Below, piece after piece: positions 1 through 10,082 of a DNA stretch of 64,000 nt (positions are counted from its first letter, which is position 1; each line of letters starts with the position of its first letter). The notes under the pieces are model-generated. The model did not search any database and was not told the origin of the DNA. It saw nothing but the letters and a program-made list of their open reading frames with translations. The stretch is from Phaeoceros laevis (Eukaryota; Anthocerotophyta; Anthocerotopsida; Notothyladales): NCBI GenBank assembly GCA_049999765.1, contig JBNGIQ010009080.1, positions 78,664 to 142,663 on the forward strand, in the 5' to 3' direction. The position numbers and the translations under genes are program-made.

Positions 1-1
1 G

Positions 2-257
2 CAGTGGCAGGTTGAAGACTGGGTAAACAAGGACGGCTCTGCCATCATCGATGACCTTAGTACAGATGTTTTAACCAGTTGCCGTGACCCATCCTCACAC
101 GTTGTAGGCCACGACACTCTCTGCTGCCCGGGAGGCAGCTGCGCTTCCGAGGCCTCTGAAGCAGCGCAGCTTTGGAAGCTCCGGCCCTCTTTGGGAGCTT
201 GCAGCCTCCGCTGTTTGGATATTCCCAGGGATGCTACGTGGAGTTGGCCGGGGTAAT
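2..257 (+). CDS. possible 3' exon of a gene cut by the window edge
   Basis: A reading frame is open from base 2 to a TAA at 255-257 (85 residues) with no start codon, so it could be the last exon of a gene lying to the left. The frame begins QWQVEDWVNKDG and becomes rich in Cys, Ala and Ser. I recognise no family. A chance open frame of this length in GC-balanced DNA is quite possible. Confidence 0.2.
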
Positions 258-802
258 TTTAGCAGCACGAGAGGACGAGCAGGGCGCTACCTCCAGAGAG
301 CCTTGTGGCTGCTAATTTTGGCTCTAAGCAGGAAACAGTGAGAAGTTGCGGGTTGTTTCAACTTGGAGTGCATTTAAGCAGGGTAGGTGTTGTTGGCTGC
401 CTCGTGAGTGACCCCGTGGTGTGTTGCCTTCCTCTTCCCCCACTCCATCGCCACTTTCGTCTTTAGTGACCGACAAAGCGTTGCTGTAATCATCCACCTA
501 CTGTGGCTTGGGTGTACAATCACTGCAATTTTGTCTCATTCTCCTCTTTTTGAATGCTGCTCCTGTGAGTCCCAGTCATTCCTCTCTCAGCTTAAGTGTC
601 TTCATACGTATGCTTCAAACAACCAAGTGGTCAGGCACCCAGCGCCCACATAGCTTGGCAGAGGCCTCGAAAGTTGATCACAAGCATTCCTGAGCTGGCC
701 AGCAGCATGACATGGTGACAGACGAGTGAAGAGACACGAGCAGGCAGATCACGTCTGGAGAGTCGACGCTACAGGTGTGGAATTTCAGAGAAGTGCGCAG
801 CC
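258..802. other. non-coding stretch upstream of the GPAT gene
   Basis: No supported exon here. It probably holds the promoter and 5' leader of the GPAT gene starting at 803. The short open frames in it (for example 408-653) match nothing I recognise. Confidence 0.5.
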
Positions 803-2520
803 ATGGACAAGAAACAGGCAGCAGGCAGCACCTCGCGGTCGTTCCCCACAATTGACAAATGCAGTTCCAGCTTCAGAGAGAAGGAGACTGTTGTCGCAGA
901 TCTTGATGGGACTCTGATGAGGGGCAGGAGCTCGTTCCCCTACTTCATGCTCATTGCCTTCGAGGCAGGCGGCCTCCTCCGCTCCTGTGCTCTCTTGACG
1001 GCTGCTCCTCTGGCCTGGCTCCTGTACCACTTCGTGTCCGAGGCTGCGGGCATTCAAGTCTTGATCTTTGTCACTTTTGCGGGCCTTAAGGTGAGGGAAA
1101 TTGAATCCGTCTCCAGAGCCGTGCTGCCCAAGTTCTATGCCGAGGACATTCATCCAGAGTCGTGGCGCGTCTTCTGTTCCTTCGGCAAGCGGTAGGCTCT
1201 CGTCACATCAGCAACCATTGTGGATTTGCCCAGAGCTTAGGCAGACTTACAGCTTTCTGTCGCTTCTGCCCTTCTTGAAACAGGTATGTCTTGACAGCGA
1301 ATCCACGAATCATGGTGCAAGCTTTTGCCAAGGAGTACCTGGGAGCAGACGAGGTCATAGGATCAGAGATTGAGGTGACAGCATCAGGACGGGCAACGGG
1401 CTTTGTGCGATCACCTGGAGTTCTCGTTGGAGTTCAGAAGGAAAATGCTATGCACAGAGTGTTTGGCGAGCGAATGCCCGACGTTGGCATGGGAGACCGG
1501 CCGACTGACTACCCATTCATGTCCCTCTGCAAGGTGCCTTCAAACTCCAAACCTTAGTGCAATAGACTTGGAACTTGGCATCCTTGCAAAGGCCTGATGA
1601 AGCTCATGAATTTGGCTTGCCTGCAGGAAGCGTACGTGGTGCCTTCAAACGTGCGGGTGGAAGCTGTGACCAAGGACCTCCTGCTCAAGCCCATGGTGTT
1701 CCATGACGGCAGGCTAGTGTGCCGACCGACTCCACTTGTCGCTCTCCTGACTCTGCTATGGATTCCTTTCGGTTTTGTGCTGGCCATCCTCAGAATCAGC
1801 GCGGGTTCTCTCCTTCCCATGCCCATCGTCTACTACGCATTCAGAGCCTTGGGCGTGAGAGTCCGAGTGAAGGGAACACCACCTGGCCCAGTCAAGGATG
1901 GCAAGACGGGAGTGTTGTTCGTCTGCTCGCACAGAACTCTGCTGGATCCCATCTTCCTGTCTGTGGCACTGGGCAGGCCTGTCAGCGCGGTCACATACTC
2001 CATCTCCCGCCTGTCAGAGTTCATCTCACCCATCAAAACTGTTGCTCTCGCTCGCAACCGAGAGCAAGATGCAGCCAACATCAAGAAACTTCTGGAGGAA
2101 GGAGACCTCGCCATCTGCCCCGAGGGAACCACATGCCGGGAGCCATTCCTGCTGCGGTTCAGCGCCCTGTTTGCGGAATTGACCGACAAGATTGTTCCCG
2201 TGGCTATGGTGAACAAGATGAGCATGTTCCATGGCACCACTGCCACCGGATGGAAGGGAATGGACCCTTTCTACTTCTTCATGAACCCATCACCAGTCTA
2301 CGAGGTCAACTTCCTCGACCAGCTTCCTGAAGAGCTCACCTGTGGAGGCGGTAAGACTTCACATGAAGTTGCCAACTACATTCAGCGACTGCTGGCTGCC
2401 ACCCTCAGCTTCGAGTGCACAAACTTCACCAGGAAGGACAAGTACAAGGTGTTGGCTGGAAATGACGGAAGTGTTGCCCTGCACAGCCCCATCTCCGTCA
2501 AGAAAGCAACGGGATGTTAG
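803..2520 (+). CDS. glycerol-3-phosphate sn-2-acyltransferase, GPAT4/6/8-like (cutin pathway)
   Basis: Predicted 510-aa ER membrane enzyme that acylates glycerol-3-phosphate at sn-2 to supply cutin monomer precursors. Exons: 803-1191, 1284-1533, 1627-2520; the frame is continuous across both GT-AG introns. The N-terminal HAD-like phosphatase half has motif DLDGTL (about residue 35) and the later [10 protein letters not shown] motif. Hydrophobic segments lie near residues 50-90 and 245-270. The acyltransferase half has HRTLLD (HX4D) and [15 protein letters not shown]. In the land-plant family, GPAT4/6/8 keep the acidic phosphatase residues and release 2-monoacylglycerol, while GPAT1/5/7 do not; both motifs look intact here, so a bifunctional enzyme is inferred. 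The start is the first ATG in a good context (gccATGg). Length is normal for the family (about 500 aa). The closest member (4, 6 or 8) cannot be told by eye. Confidence 0.93.
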
Positions 2521-2901
2521 TTGCGGAATCAGGTGTGCAAACTGGCTGGAGTGACGGTGGACATACCCACCCTCGTCTTCTTCAAAGCTTCAAAGCGCGC
2601 AAGATTCTACGGTGATCAATATACAGCTACGGGCCCCGGAACCTTTACTAAGTGAAATATTCCGAGCCTTCTGCAGTTGTGAATTTGTGTGTATCCGCCC
2701 GCGGCAGACATACGTAGGGTAATCTCCTTCGCCTGCACAAAGCTTGTGTGACCAGGTCTTCATTTTTGAGTCTAAAGCACAAGCCTAGTTCTTGATAATG
2801 ACTCCACAGCGCCTGTGCTGCTTCAAATCGATCAGCCAGCAGTTGTTTGTTGTCTTTGAGACTAGAGCACGAGCCTAGTTCTTGCAAAGGGGCCCTTATT
2901 A
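2521..2901. other. intergenic between convergent GPAT and exostosin genes
   Basis: This stretch should hold the 3' UTRs of both genes. It contains a diverged direct repeat: about 30 bases at 2765-2794 recur at 2855-2884, sharing the core gcctagttcttg. No coding exon is supported. Confidence 0.5.
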
Positions 2902-4466
2902 TTAGAGACAGTGACACCTAGCTGGCACAACCGCATTGTGTGGGACCCGTTTTTTCCGGGCCCTGGCTGCTCTGATAGCAGGAACCTTGTGGAATATTTT
3001 TCTCCAAATGTGGTCCACAGCACCATCCTTTACCACAGGTCCCCTACCTCCTGGCAAGCCATTGTCATAAACGAAGGTTTGCTGGACTTCAGACAAACGG
3101 TGGCGCATTTTTTTCACCTGTTGATTGCTGACACGTCGCAGCTGCTGCAACAGCAGCCCTGGTTGCAACGCGTCTCCAACTGAGATGAATATACAGAACT
3201 CGGTGTAGTCCACCATGCCCTCAAACGGAAGCTCGATAGCGTCACTGACGATAACAGGTACGCAGAGGCTGGCGATGGCATCATAGAGTCGACATGACGA
3301 TGGAGTATCACCTGCAGGATGAAGGCAGAAGTTTGACCTGCGCATGCCTGCTGTCGCTTCCTCAAGTCCTGTCTCATCTGGAGACCCCTCCTCTAACACC
3401 ACACCCTCCTGCCCTTCCAGAATCGGCCAGAGTTTGTCACGCACAAGACCAGTCTGCACATAGCCAAAGCCAGCTCCGCAGTCAAGGTTAGGTCTGCAAG
3501 AAGACAAACACCTAATGGCAGCAGATGAGGTCATACCCGATGTCTATGACGTGCACCCCTAAAATACAGCAAGGTGTCTCGTGGCTGATCCTCGGACAAA
3601 TTGAGCATCGGGAGCATGTGTGTGTGAGGAACGATGACATCCTTCACAAGTGAAACCTGGGAATGCCGTATGACATCTTCCCCTCCACCAGCTTTAGCAT
3701 CCTCCATGTACCAGCCTCCAAAATCCACCACGAGTAGGACTGCCGAAGCGATCTCGCTCCTGACATGGTACATGGAAACCGGGTCTGCACAATTGTTCAA
3801 AGCCGCCAACACTATCAGTTCGAAAAAAGCCTCTTCAGTACCTGCTATCACAGTGATGTGTAGCAAGCCAGTCCTACCTGTGAGAACAAACACGTGATCC
3901 ACTCCATGAGACCGTTGCCACAGGGACGTGTTCTTCACAATGTCCACAGCTCTCCTCTGCCGCTCATAGTCCTCATTGTCCTTGGTGTGCCGGAATTTGC
4001 CCCGAGACTTGGCAAGCTGCATCTTGCCACTCAGAGTGGCAAAAAAGGGGACAAACACGACATCTGCCTCCGCAGGATCGAACACCCTGGCTGCCATGGA
4101 GTGTCCGCGCTTTTCCGGAGGAGTGAGCAGATCCGCCAAAAGCCAGTACTCGGCGCTGTGCTGCTTCCATAGCGGCTCCTTGGGATATGGAAGCAGCTCC
4201 TCCTGGGCAAAGGCCTCACCGGAGGAACGCTCGCTAGACGGAGCTGCCTGGCGCAGCCAGTGCTCCTCTAAGAGCCCGTAATTCAGCTCTCTCGGCAAAT
4301 CAGCAACGAAGACTCGCAACTTGTCGGTGTCTGGACACGGAGGCAGGGGCTCAGAACTGCGTAATGGAAGTGTAACCCTGACAAACGCGGACGGGAAGCT
4401 CAAACATGCGAACGCGATGCAGAATACGAGAATGACACAGGGCACGAGGATCCGCATCTCCCCCAT
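2902..4466 (-). CDS. exostosin-family (GT47) glycosyltransferase
   Basis: Predicted 462-aa type II Golgi glycosyltransferase; family members build arabinan, xylan, xyloglucan or extensin glycans, and the substrate here is unknown. Exons on the minus strand: 4466-3878, 3784-3537, 3453-2902. A short cytosolic tail is followed by a signal anchor at about residues 5-30. Family landmarks in order: RVFVADLPRELNYGL, SAEYWLLADLLTPPE, FDPAEADVVFVPFFATLS, VVDFGGWY, RGARHRHR, FCLHPAGDTPSSCRL, CVPVIVSDAIELPFE, and a terminal PARCHCL that matches the Cys-rich end of a plant GT47 subgroup. The exon between VFVLT and DPVSMYHV is interrupted by a 93-nt intron (3877-3785) that is in frame and stop-free, so reading through it would add 31 residues. 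The region around the ATG is tandemly duplicated (see repeat at 4458). Confidence 0.93.
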
Positions 4467-4589
4467 GCTCGACCTATCTCAGGGGCCGACAACGCAACGC
4501 AAGAGAAAGATGGTACCGACAGGCTCCCCCATGCTCGACCTATCTCAGGGGCCGACAACGCAACGCAAGAGAAAGATGGTACCGACAGG
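4458..4589. repeat. 66-bp tandem duplication across the exostosin start codon
   Basis: Bases 4458-4523 and 4524-4589 are two near-identical head-to-tail copies. On the minus strand each carries ATGGGGGAG. The downstream copy (ATG at 4466) opens the glycosyltransferase frame. The upstream copy (ATG at 4532) opens a frame that ends at a TGA inside the repeat, giving an upstream ORF of 17 codons plus stop. Confidence 0.95.
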
Positions 4590-5134
4590 CAGGCATGCCG
4601 GCATTTACATTTAGACGGCCAGCGTCCTTGACACAGCAAGAGCTTCTGCCTTGGCCAACCCTCTCAAAGTTCTTCTAACAAAATCACTACATAGAATGTT
4701 GCAGGCTAGCAGTATCCGGCTGTAGTGACCTGCCAAAATGGGATACTGAAGCACCTGTGCCATGCCTAGTTCGCGAGGCACGGGCACGTCTGCGTCTTGC
4801 AAACATGTCGTTCCGCACTCCCACCAACATAAAACATTATGGGTGTCAAAGATGCAAACCTGATTGATAAGACAGTAGTGTAAAGGCCAGCCTAGAAGGA
4901 CGGTGCCAAATATGCAAACCTCATCGGTACGACAGTGGTAAAGGCCTTCCTGCCATGGATGTTGCTGAGTACACACCCACGACAAGGACAGAGTTCCATA
5001 TGCAGCCAGGCTGTACAGTGTAAGGACCACACGTTGAGCGGTATCTCCCTCCATCCTCCGGTTCCTCCACTGAGCTCTAAAGGTCATCTCTGATGCAGTG
5101 TATCGCAAGCTTCATGAGAGAATGATGAATTCCA
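4590..5134. other. intergenic, no recognised gene
   Basis: A 165-codon open frame lies on the minus strand (5108-4611), but its composition (many Cys, Leu, Tyr) resembles no family I know. The segment around 4848-4885 recurs in diverged form at about 4908-4940. It is probably the 5' flank of the exostosin gene and the 3' flank of the DOG1 gene. Confidence 0.4.
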
Positions 5135-6004
5135 TCACCCGTCGCCGTCGTCCTCCTCCTCCTGCTCCTCCTCATCGTCGTCATCGTCATCACCCTCGCT
5201 GCGGTCATTCCCTTCACCGCGGCAATTCCCCTCGCTGTGGCTCCTGGCTGTGCACTCGCCGAATTTTTTGATGCTAATCTGCAATTGTGCCGCCGCAGTG
5301 AGGTACTGCGCTCCCTGAAGCGGGTTGAGAACCTTGAGCATTTCCCTGAGAGTGCTCACCCTAAGCCTGTCAGCGTCCATGAGCAACTCTTCCATGGCCC
5401 TCAATTTCTCATCGAACGCGTCCTTCATGCCGTTGTGGAGCCCGCTGTCCCCGTCCTTCTGTGCCAAGACCAGGCCCAGGAGCGGCTGATCTCCCACGCT
5501 CTGCTGCAACACGGCCAGACGTTCCGACAGCGCATCTTCATCCTCCTGCGTCTTGGTCTGCAGATTGTTGATATGGGACAGCTGCTTGGACGACAGGGAG
5601 GCCATGGTGGGAGTGTCCACTCCACGCAGCAGTTCCGCCAGCTCCTGCTCCAGGTGGTACCCGGACTGAGCGTAGGCCAGCTGAAACACAGTGGTCGGCC
5701 GCCATCCACCGATCCACAGAAACGCAGCCTCCAGGGGAGTCCTCCACGCCGGCTGAATCAGCTGCAACACGTTGCCCCGCACAGCCTTGCCCTTCACCTC
5801 GTAGTACTCCTCGTAGTGCTCCAGCACCTTGGCTACCAGCTGCCTCATCTCGTCCTCCCGCATGTTGCTCTCCAGCGCCCCCTGCAACTCCTCCAGATGC
5901 TGCTTCTGCTGCTCCGTCCAGTGCGCGTAGTATTCCTCATAGTTCTCCCCGTCCTCCCCGCTCAAATGCGTCATACCCTCGGGCTCGTCTTCCTCAGGCA
6001 TCAT
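5135..6004 (-). CDS. DOG1-domain protein (DELAY OF GERMINATION 1-like)
   Basis: Single-exon 289-aa protein. The DOG1 domain (about residues 22-240) is recognised from YYAHWTEQQKQHLEELQGAL near the N-terminus, PAWRTPLEAAFLWIGGWRPT in the middle, and the LSSKQLSHINNLQTKTQEDE and LSERLAVLQQSV helices after it. The same domain is the C-terminal half of TGA bZIP factors, but no bZIP precedes it here, so this is a stand-alone DOG1-like protein. In seed plants DOG1 sets dormancy and acts with ABA-pathway phosphatases; in a non-seed plant the role is open. The last 25-30 residues are almost all Asp, Glu and Gly, coded by a GAN-rich microsatellite-like run. The start is the first of two adjacent ATGs. 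Confidence 0.86.
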   Translation of the reverse strand: MMPEEDEPEGMTHLSGEDGENYEEYYAHWTEQQKQHLEELQGALESNMREDEMRQLVAKVLEHYEEYYEVKGKAVRGNVLQLIQPAWRTPLEAAFLWIGGWRPTTVFQLAYAQSGYHLEQELAELLRGVDTPTMASLSSKQLSHINNLQTKTQEDEDALSERLAVLQQSVGDQPLLGLVLAQKDGDSGLHNGMKDAFDEKLRAMEELLMDADRLRVSTLREMLKVLNPLQGAQYLTAAAQLQISIKKFGECTARSHSEGNCRGEGNDRSEGDDDDDDEEEQEEEDDGDG

Positions 6005-7043
6005 CGTAGCATCTCACAGCAATCGACCAAGTGAGCCTCGCAAAGTCCCCCTACTTTCGGACAGGATCCTGCGGCAGCACAGGAACTGCCATGTCCGCCT
6101 CTCTATCTAGCAGCTGCTGCTGTGCACGATTTCCAAATCCTCCATCACCCGACAAGATCGTGAAAGACGATTGGGGGGGCAGCGGCAGGGCAACACCGAC
6201 CACCTCGCCCACTTGCTCGTGCAGCTGCTTTCTATTCCTTGGTATGTGAGGCTGCAGGAGGATGCCTCCAACTGGGTGGATGGAATTGCGGCGGCCTCCC
6301 ACTAGACCGCCATTCTCGCTCAGCCTGCCTGAGTGGTGTTGCAAGTTGCAGCCCTTTACGCAGCGTTTTTCGGCATTAAGGCATTTCGCCATATTCTCAA
6401 CCGCAGATTTGGTGTTCGGGACCCCACTACCAACCGTACTGCCACTCCAAGCAGTGGCACGCACCGTCCTCCCAAACCCTATTTTGGTGGCTAGTGTTCA
6501 GAGGCAGCCACAACTTCGTTCGCCGGATCACGTCTGACTGTGACGCCGACGGTTTCGCCGTAGCCTAAAGTAGACTAAGTCGGACCGTCACAATTCCATC
6601 TCCACTTGTCCCGAGCGCAATGTCTCCGAACGGGTTGTGCGTCGAAGATGTGATGGGATTTGCCACGATTGAATACGTACTTACTTAAGCACAATACTCT
6701 ACGTCGCGCCAGCTTGACTGGATTAGCAACCTACATCCCTCACGACAGTTCGTAGTCGCGCCACCTGGAGGGGATCTTTCAAGACGATCCAGTGGATCCA
6801 GTAAGGTCTGCTCAATAAGAGATAGATAGACAGACCAGGCCATCCCATCCACATGTAGGACGACATCTACCGAAGACGGGACTTTCGTGCATGCTTATTA
6901 TAGTCAATAACCATATACAGTATACCACAATTTTACAAAAGAGTGCACTAGCAAATACTGGACATCCATTCCACTTCGGCCATAGCCGTGTAGTGTCTTT
7001 CTTACATTCGTCACATGAGTGAAAAGACGCCAGGATGTCCAGA
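6005..7043. other. intergenic between DOG1-like gene and 2-OG dioxygenase
   Basis: No exon supported. The minus-strand open frame 6464-6051 (137 codons) is immediately upstream of the DOG1-like gene and is probably 5' flank. Bases 6535-6600 contain TGACG/CGTCA-type motifs, which could bind bZIP factors, but this is only a pattern match. Confidence 0.4.
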
Positions 7044-7193
7044 TCAGACGTCACTCTGCTTAGTATACCTGGGAAGTGTGGGGGACTTGTAGGTGCACGA
7101 ATGTACTCAATAGCAGGTTGGCATCCAAATGCATGATGTGGCAGCATGGAGCACAATGCATACTGCCAGCAAGACAAGGTTTTGAAGCTCTAA
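7044..7193 (+). pseudogene. relic of a PPR repeat unit
   Basis: About 150 bases align along their length with 20523-20695 of the intact PPR gene in this window. Shared blocks include gggaagtgtggg, gatgtggcagcatggagc, tgcatactgccagca and gacaaggtttt, in the same order and orientation. Small deletions relative to the intact copy and stop codons break the frame. The fragment corresponds to one S/L PPR unit and has no gene around it, so it is a decayed duplicate. Confidence 0.72.
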
Positions 7194-7303
7194 AGTTATA
7201 GACAGCTGCACGATCTTTCGTCACGGGCTGGTGGATGTCCTAATAAGCATACTCCAACCCCTCATAACGATATTGTGGCTTCTAAGCCTTGAGCTCCTTG
7301 GAG

Positions 7304-9383
7304 ATGGAACCTACGCTCAGAGTGCCTGAGGCCGTTGGAATTATCGATTTGTCGAACCCTGACGAAGCCCAATTGTCCAGACTTGTCCGGCAGGCAAGTG
7401 TGGCCTGTCTTGCCACTGATGGACGGAAATGGGTTTCGGCCTACGACTCCAGCCAGGTCGATTAGAACGAATTTCTGAATCTCACTCATGTGCCTTGCAT
7501 CGTTTGCAGGCTTGTATTGACGTTGGCTTTTTCTATGTTATCAATCATGGAGTGGACGAGGCTGTGGTCAGAGACATGTTCTCTCAGTCTCAAAACTTCT
7601 TCTCGTTGCCATTGGAGGAGAAGATGAAGTCTTTGCATGACGTGAATTACAGAGGATACACACCCTACTTGGACGAGATTCTGGATGCCGCGAACCAATC
7701 TAAAGGTGGTATCTCATGTTAGAAACCCGATGGTATGCTGAGAAGTACTACATCGAGTGACTGTACTTACATGATCCGTTAGGAGACTTGAAGGAGGGAT
7801 ACTACATAGGAGAGGAAGTACCAGAGTACGATGTGAGGTCAAGAATTCCATTTCATGGGCCTAATGTTTGGCCATCTTCAGGTAATTTTGACATGATTAG
7901 AGTTCTTCAGATATGAATAGAGAGAGGACAGCAAAACGAGGCTTGCTTCGGTTTCACAGCTCACGCCAGTTGGTGTCCTAATGCAGCTATTCTACCAGAC
8001 TGGCGGCAGAATATGGAAAAGTATTGGGGAGAGATGTTGTGAGTTATACCAGCCTCGACTGACTGACAGTACTGGTGCAACAATTGCTCTCCGCAGGGCA
8101 CGTTTTGCCTTTTAATTGGTAGAATGGACGCACCAAGTTGCTGGCTGACCCTGTCCAAAGATTGAGCATTCATATTTCTTGCAGGAAGCTTGCAAAAAGG
8201 CTTATCAGGTTGATTGCCTTAGCCTTGGGATTGGATGCTGGCTACTTTGACAAACCTACAAAGGTTGATAATCCTATAGCTGTCCTCCGCTTGCTCAAGT
8301 ACACAGGTTGGTATTCTTTTTTTGCAAAGATGGTATCTTCGTCGGCGTGCTTATGTCAGCTTGAAAGATGTATACTAGAGTCATGCGTGTGGCCCCCTGA
8401 TGCTTGGTTGGTCAACCTTCCCCAGCTGAAAAGTCACAGCCAGATGAAGGTCTTTTCGGAGCAGGAGCTCACTCAGATTTTGGCATGCTGACAATACTAG
8501 CAACCGACAATGTTCCAGGACTTCAGGTAGTCTTGTCTTGTGCAAATTTTGTCAGCGTCAATTTTGTGCTAGTCTTGTGCAAATTTATGGTCTAGACATT
8601 ACCACGCAAGACTCCACATTCCATGCACTAAAGCTTTGAGCATTGACAGATCTGCAAGGACAAAGATGCCACACCACGAGTGTGGACAGATGTACCACCA
8701 ATCGAGGGGTATTCTAGAACCTTTTGCATCGAATGTGTTCAAATCAATTGCAAATTCACGCACTCTCACTGTGGCTTACCTGATTCTTTCACATTAGTGG
8801 CTTTATCGTCAACTTGGGGGACATGCTTGAGAGGTGGAGCAACGATCTTTTCAGGTCACCTTACTTCCACTGTACAATGTTAACGTTATTTTGCCACAGA
8901 CCACCTTTGCTACCCCTATGATTGAGACTTTGCTACCACTACGTTCTCAATCATACGCACTTGGCCTCAGGTCTACTTTACATCGAGTTGTGAAGCCTGG
9001 CTTGGTTCGTTATTCGGTGGGCTTGCTTTACTCCTCCTTAGCATGCGTTACATTGCAATATTCTTTTGAATGAACCTTGCCTGTCAACCATGGTCTTGGA
9101 TTAAAAGTTTTAGGCTATGTTCCACCTTCCACCTCTTTTAATCTTAGGCATGGCAGGCCGCCTACTTTGTGGAGCCAAACTACAACTGCGTGGTGAAGTG
9201 TCTGCCAACTTGTCACTCCAAGGACAAACCTGCTAAGTAAAACCCATTGCAAGCAGCCTGTCCTGTAAAGAGTTTATCATTGTCAAATTGCTTAATAGCC
9301 TGGGACTTTGCAGGTATCCTCCTGTCATTGCGTTGGAGTATCTTATGGGACGATACAAAGATACACACGAGGGCTACAGCTAG
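7304..9383 (+). CDS. 2-oxoglutarate/Fe(II)-dependent dioxygenase
   Basis: Predicted 323-aa soluble oxygenase of the plant DOXC/isopenicillin-N-synthase-like class. Exons: 7304-7393, 7510-7705, 7783-7881, 7987-8038, 8185-8306, 8426-8526, 8650-8708, 8798-8854, 8971-9016, 9157-9236, 9314-9383; the total is an exact multiple of three. The N-terminal DIOX_N part contains ACIDVGFFYVINHGV. The catalytic core has GAGAHSDFGMLTIL (iron ligands His and Asp), LHRVV (third ligand His) and RYS (2-OG-binding Arg). The end is MGRYKDTHEGYS. It resembles the broad group related to fungal isp7/hxnY-type and plant DOXC oxygenases; the substrate is unknown. The first intron (7394-7509) begins GCAAGT, not GT. Confidence 0.93.
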
Positions 9384-10082
9384 ATTCTTGCCAAGCCAAG
9401 AAGTTGGCAGCTTCAACCCAGGTACAGAAAACCTCATTGGCACATGTACATTCTTCTGATGCTAGGAAGAATAAGCAGTTTATTTTCGGCGTTTTTAGGA
9501 GTAACTGTTTCAGATGAATATACCTTCGCCATCTAAATGACAGCAAAGCACTTCGTGATTCTGTCCTGAACTCCTTGAATACTTGACTGAACCTGAGGCC
9601 TAAATCAGTGTGACTCTCAACTTGAAGTCTACCACACATTATTGTTATTATTATTCAATAGGCGTATGCAGCCATTAGGTTTTGAGTCTTTAACGCGTGA
9701 TAGAATTCAACAGTTTTAATACGGAACGAAAAGTGAGAATAAATTGACGAGGTGTTTGAAGATAATCAACGTAGGGAATCACTTTTGCTTGAGAAGGCGA
9801 CGAAGTTGGGTCGCTAAGAAGTCGACGAAGACCAATAAAGGATCGCTTGAAAATTCCACACATTGGCAACTCACAAGGCTGTTGCCAAAGACATGGCGAC
9901 ACTGGCGAGTGTAGGTGACAAATGCGACTCTGCAAGGAAGACTCGAGCTCATCATGTCTTTGGGAACTCCCTTGCCAGTGGCAGCTGCCTTGGTGACAAT
10001 GCGAGTGAAGCTTTCAAGCGGTCACTGAACGACATTATAATGCAGCCCTACTGATTTGAGCCTGTCCGCTTTGTCAATGACT
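9384..10082. other. intergenic between convergent dioxygenase and ARM genes
   Basis: 3' flanks of both neighbours. A short ATT-rich run lies at 9640-9660. No exon, RNA gene or recognised element. Confidence 0.5.

Noticed and set aside
1719-2330. 203-codon plus-strand ORF inside GPAT exon 3
   Set aside because: Out-of-frame shadow; the true frame shows all acyltransferase motifs.
5237-6034. 265-codon plus-strand ORF opposite the DOG1-like gene
   Set aside because: It is the antisense of a recognised coding exon, with Leu/His-rich composition typical of a shadow frame.
6051-6464. 137-codon minus-strand ORF upstream of the DOG1-like gene
   Set aside because: No family match and no clean splice link to the gene; probably 5' flank.
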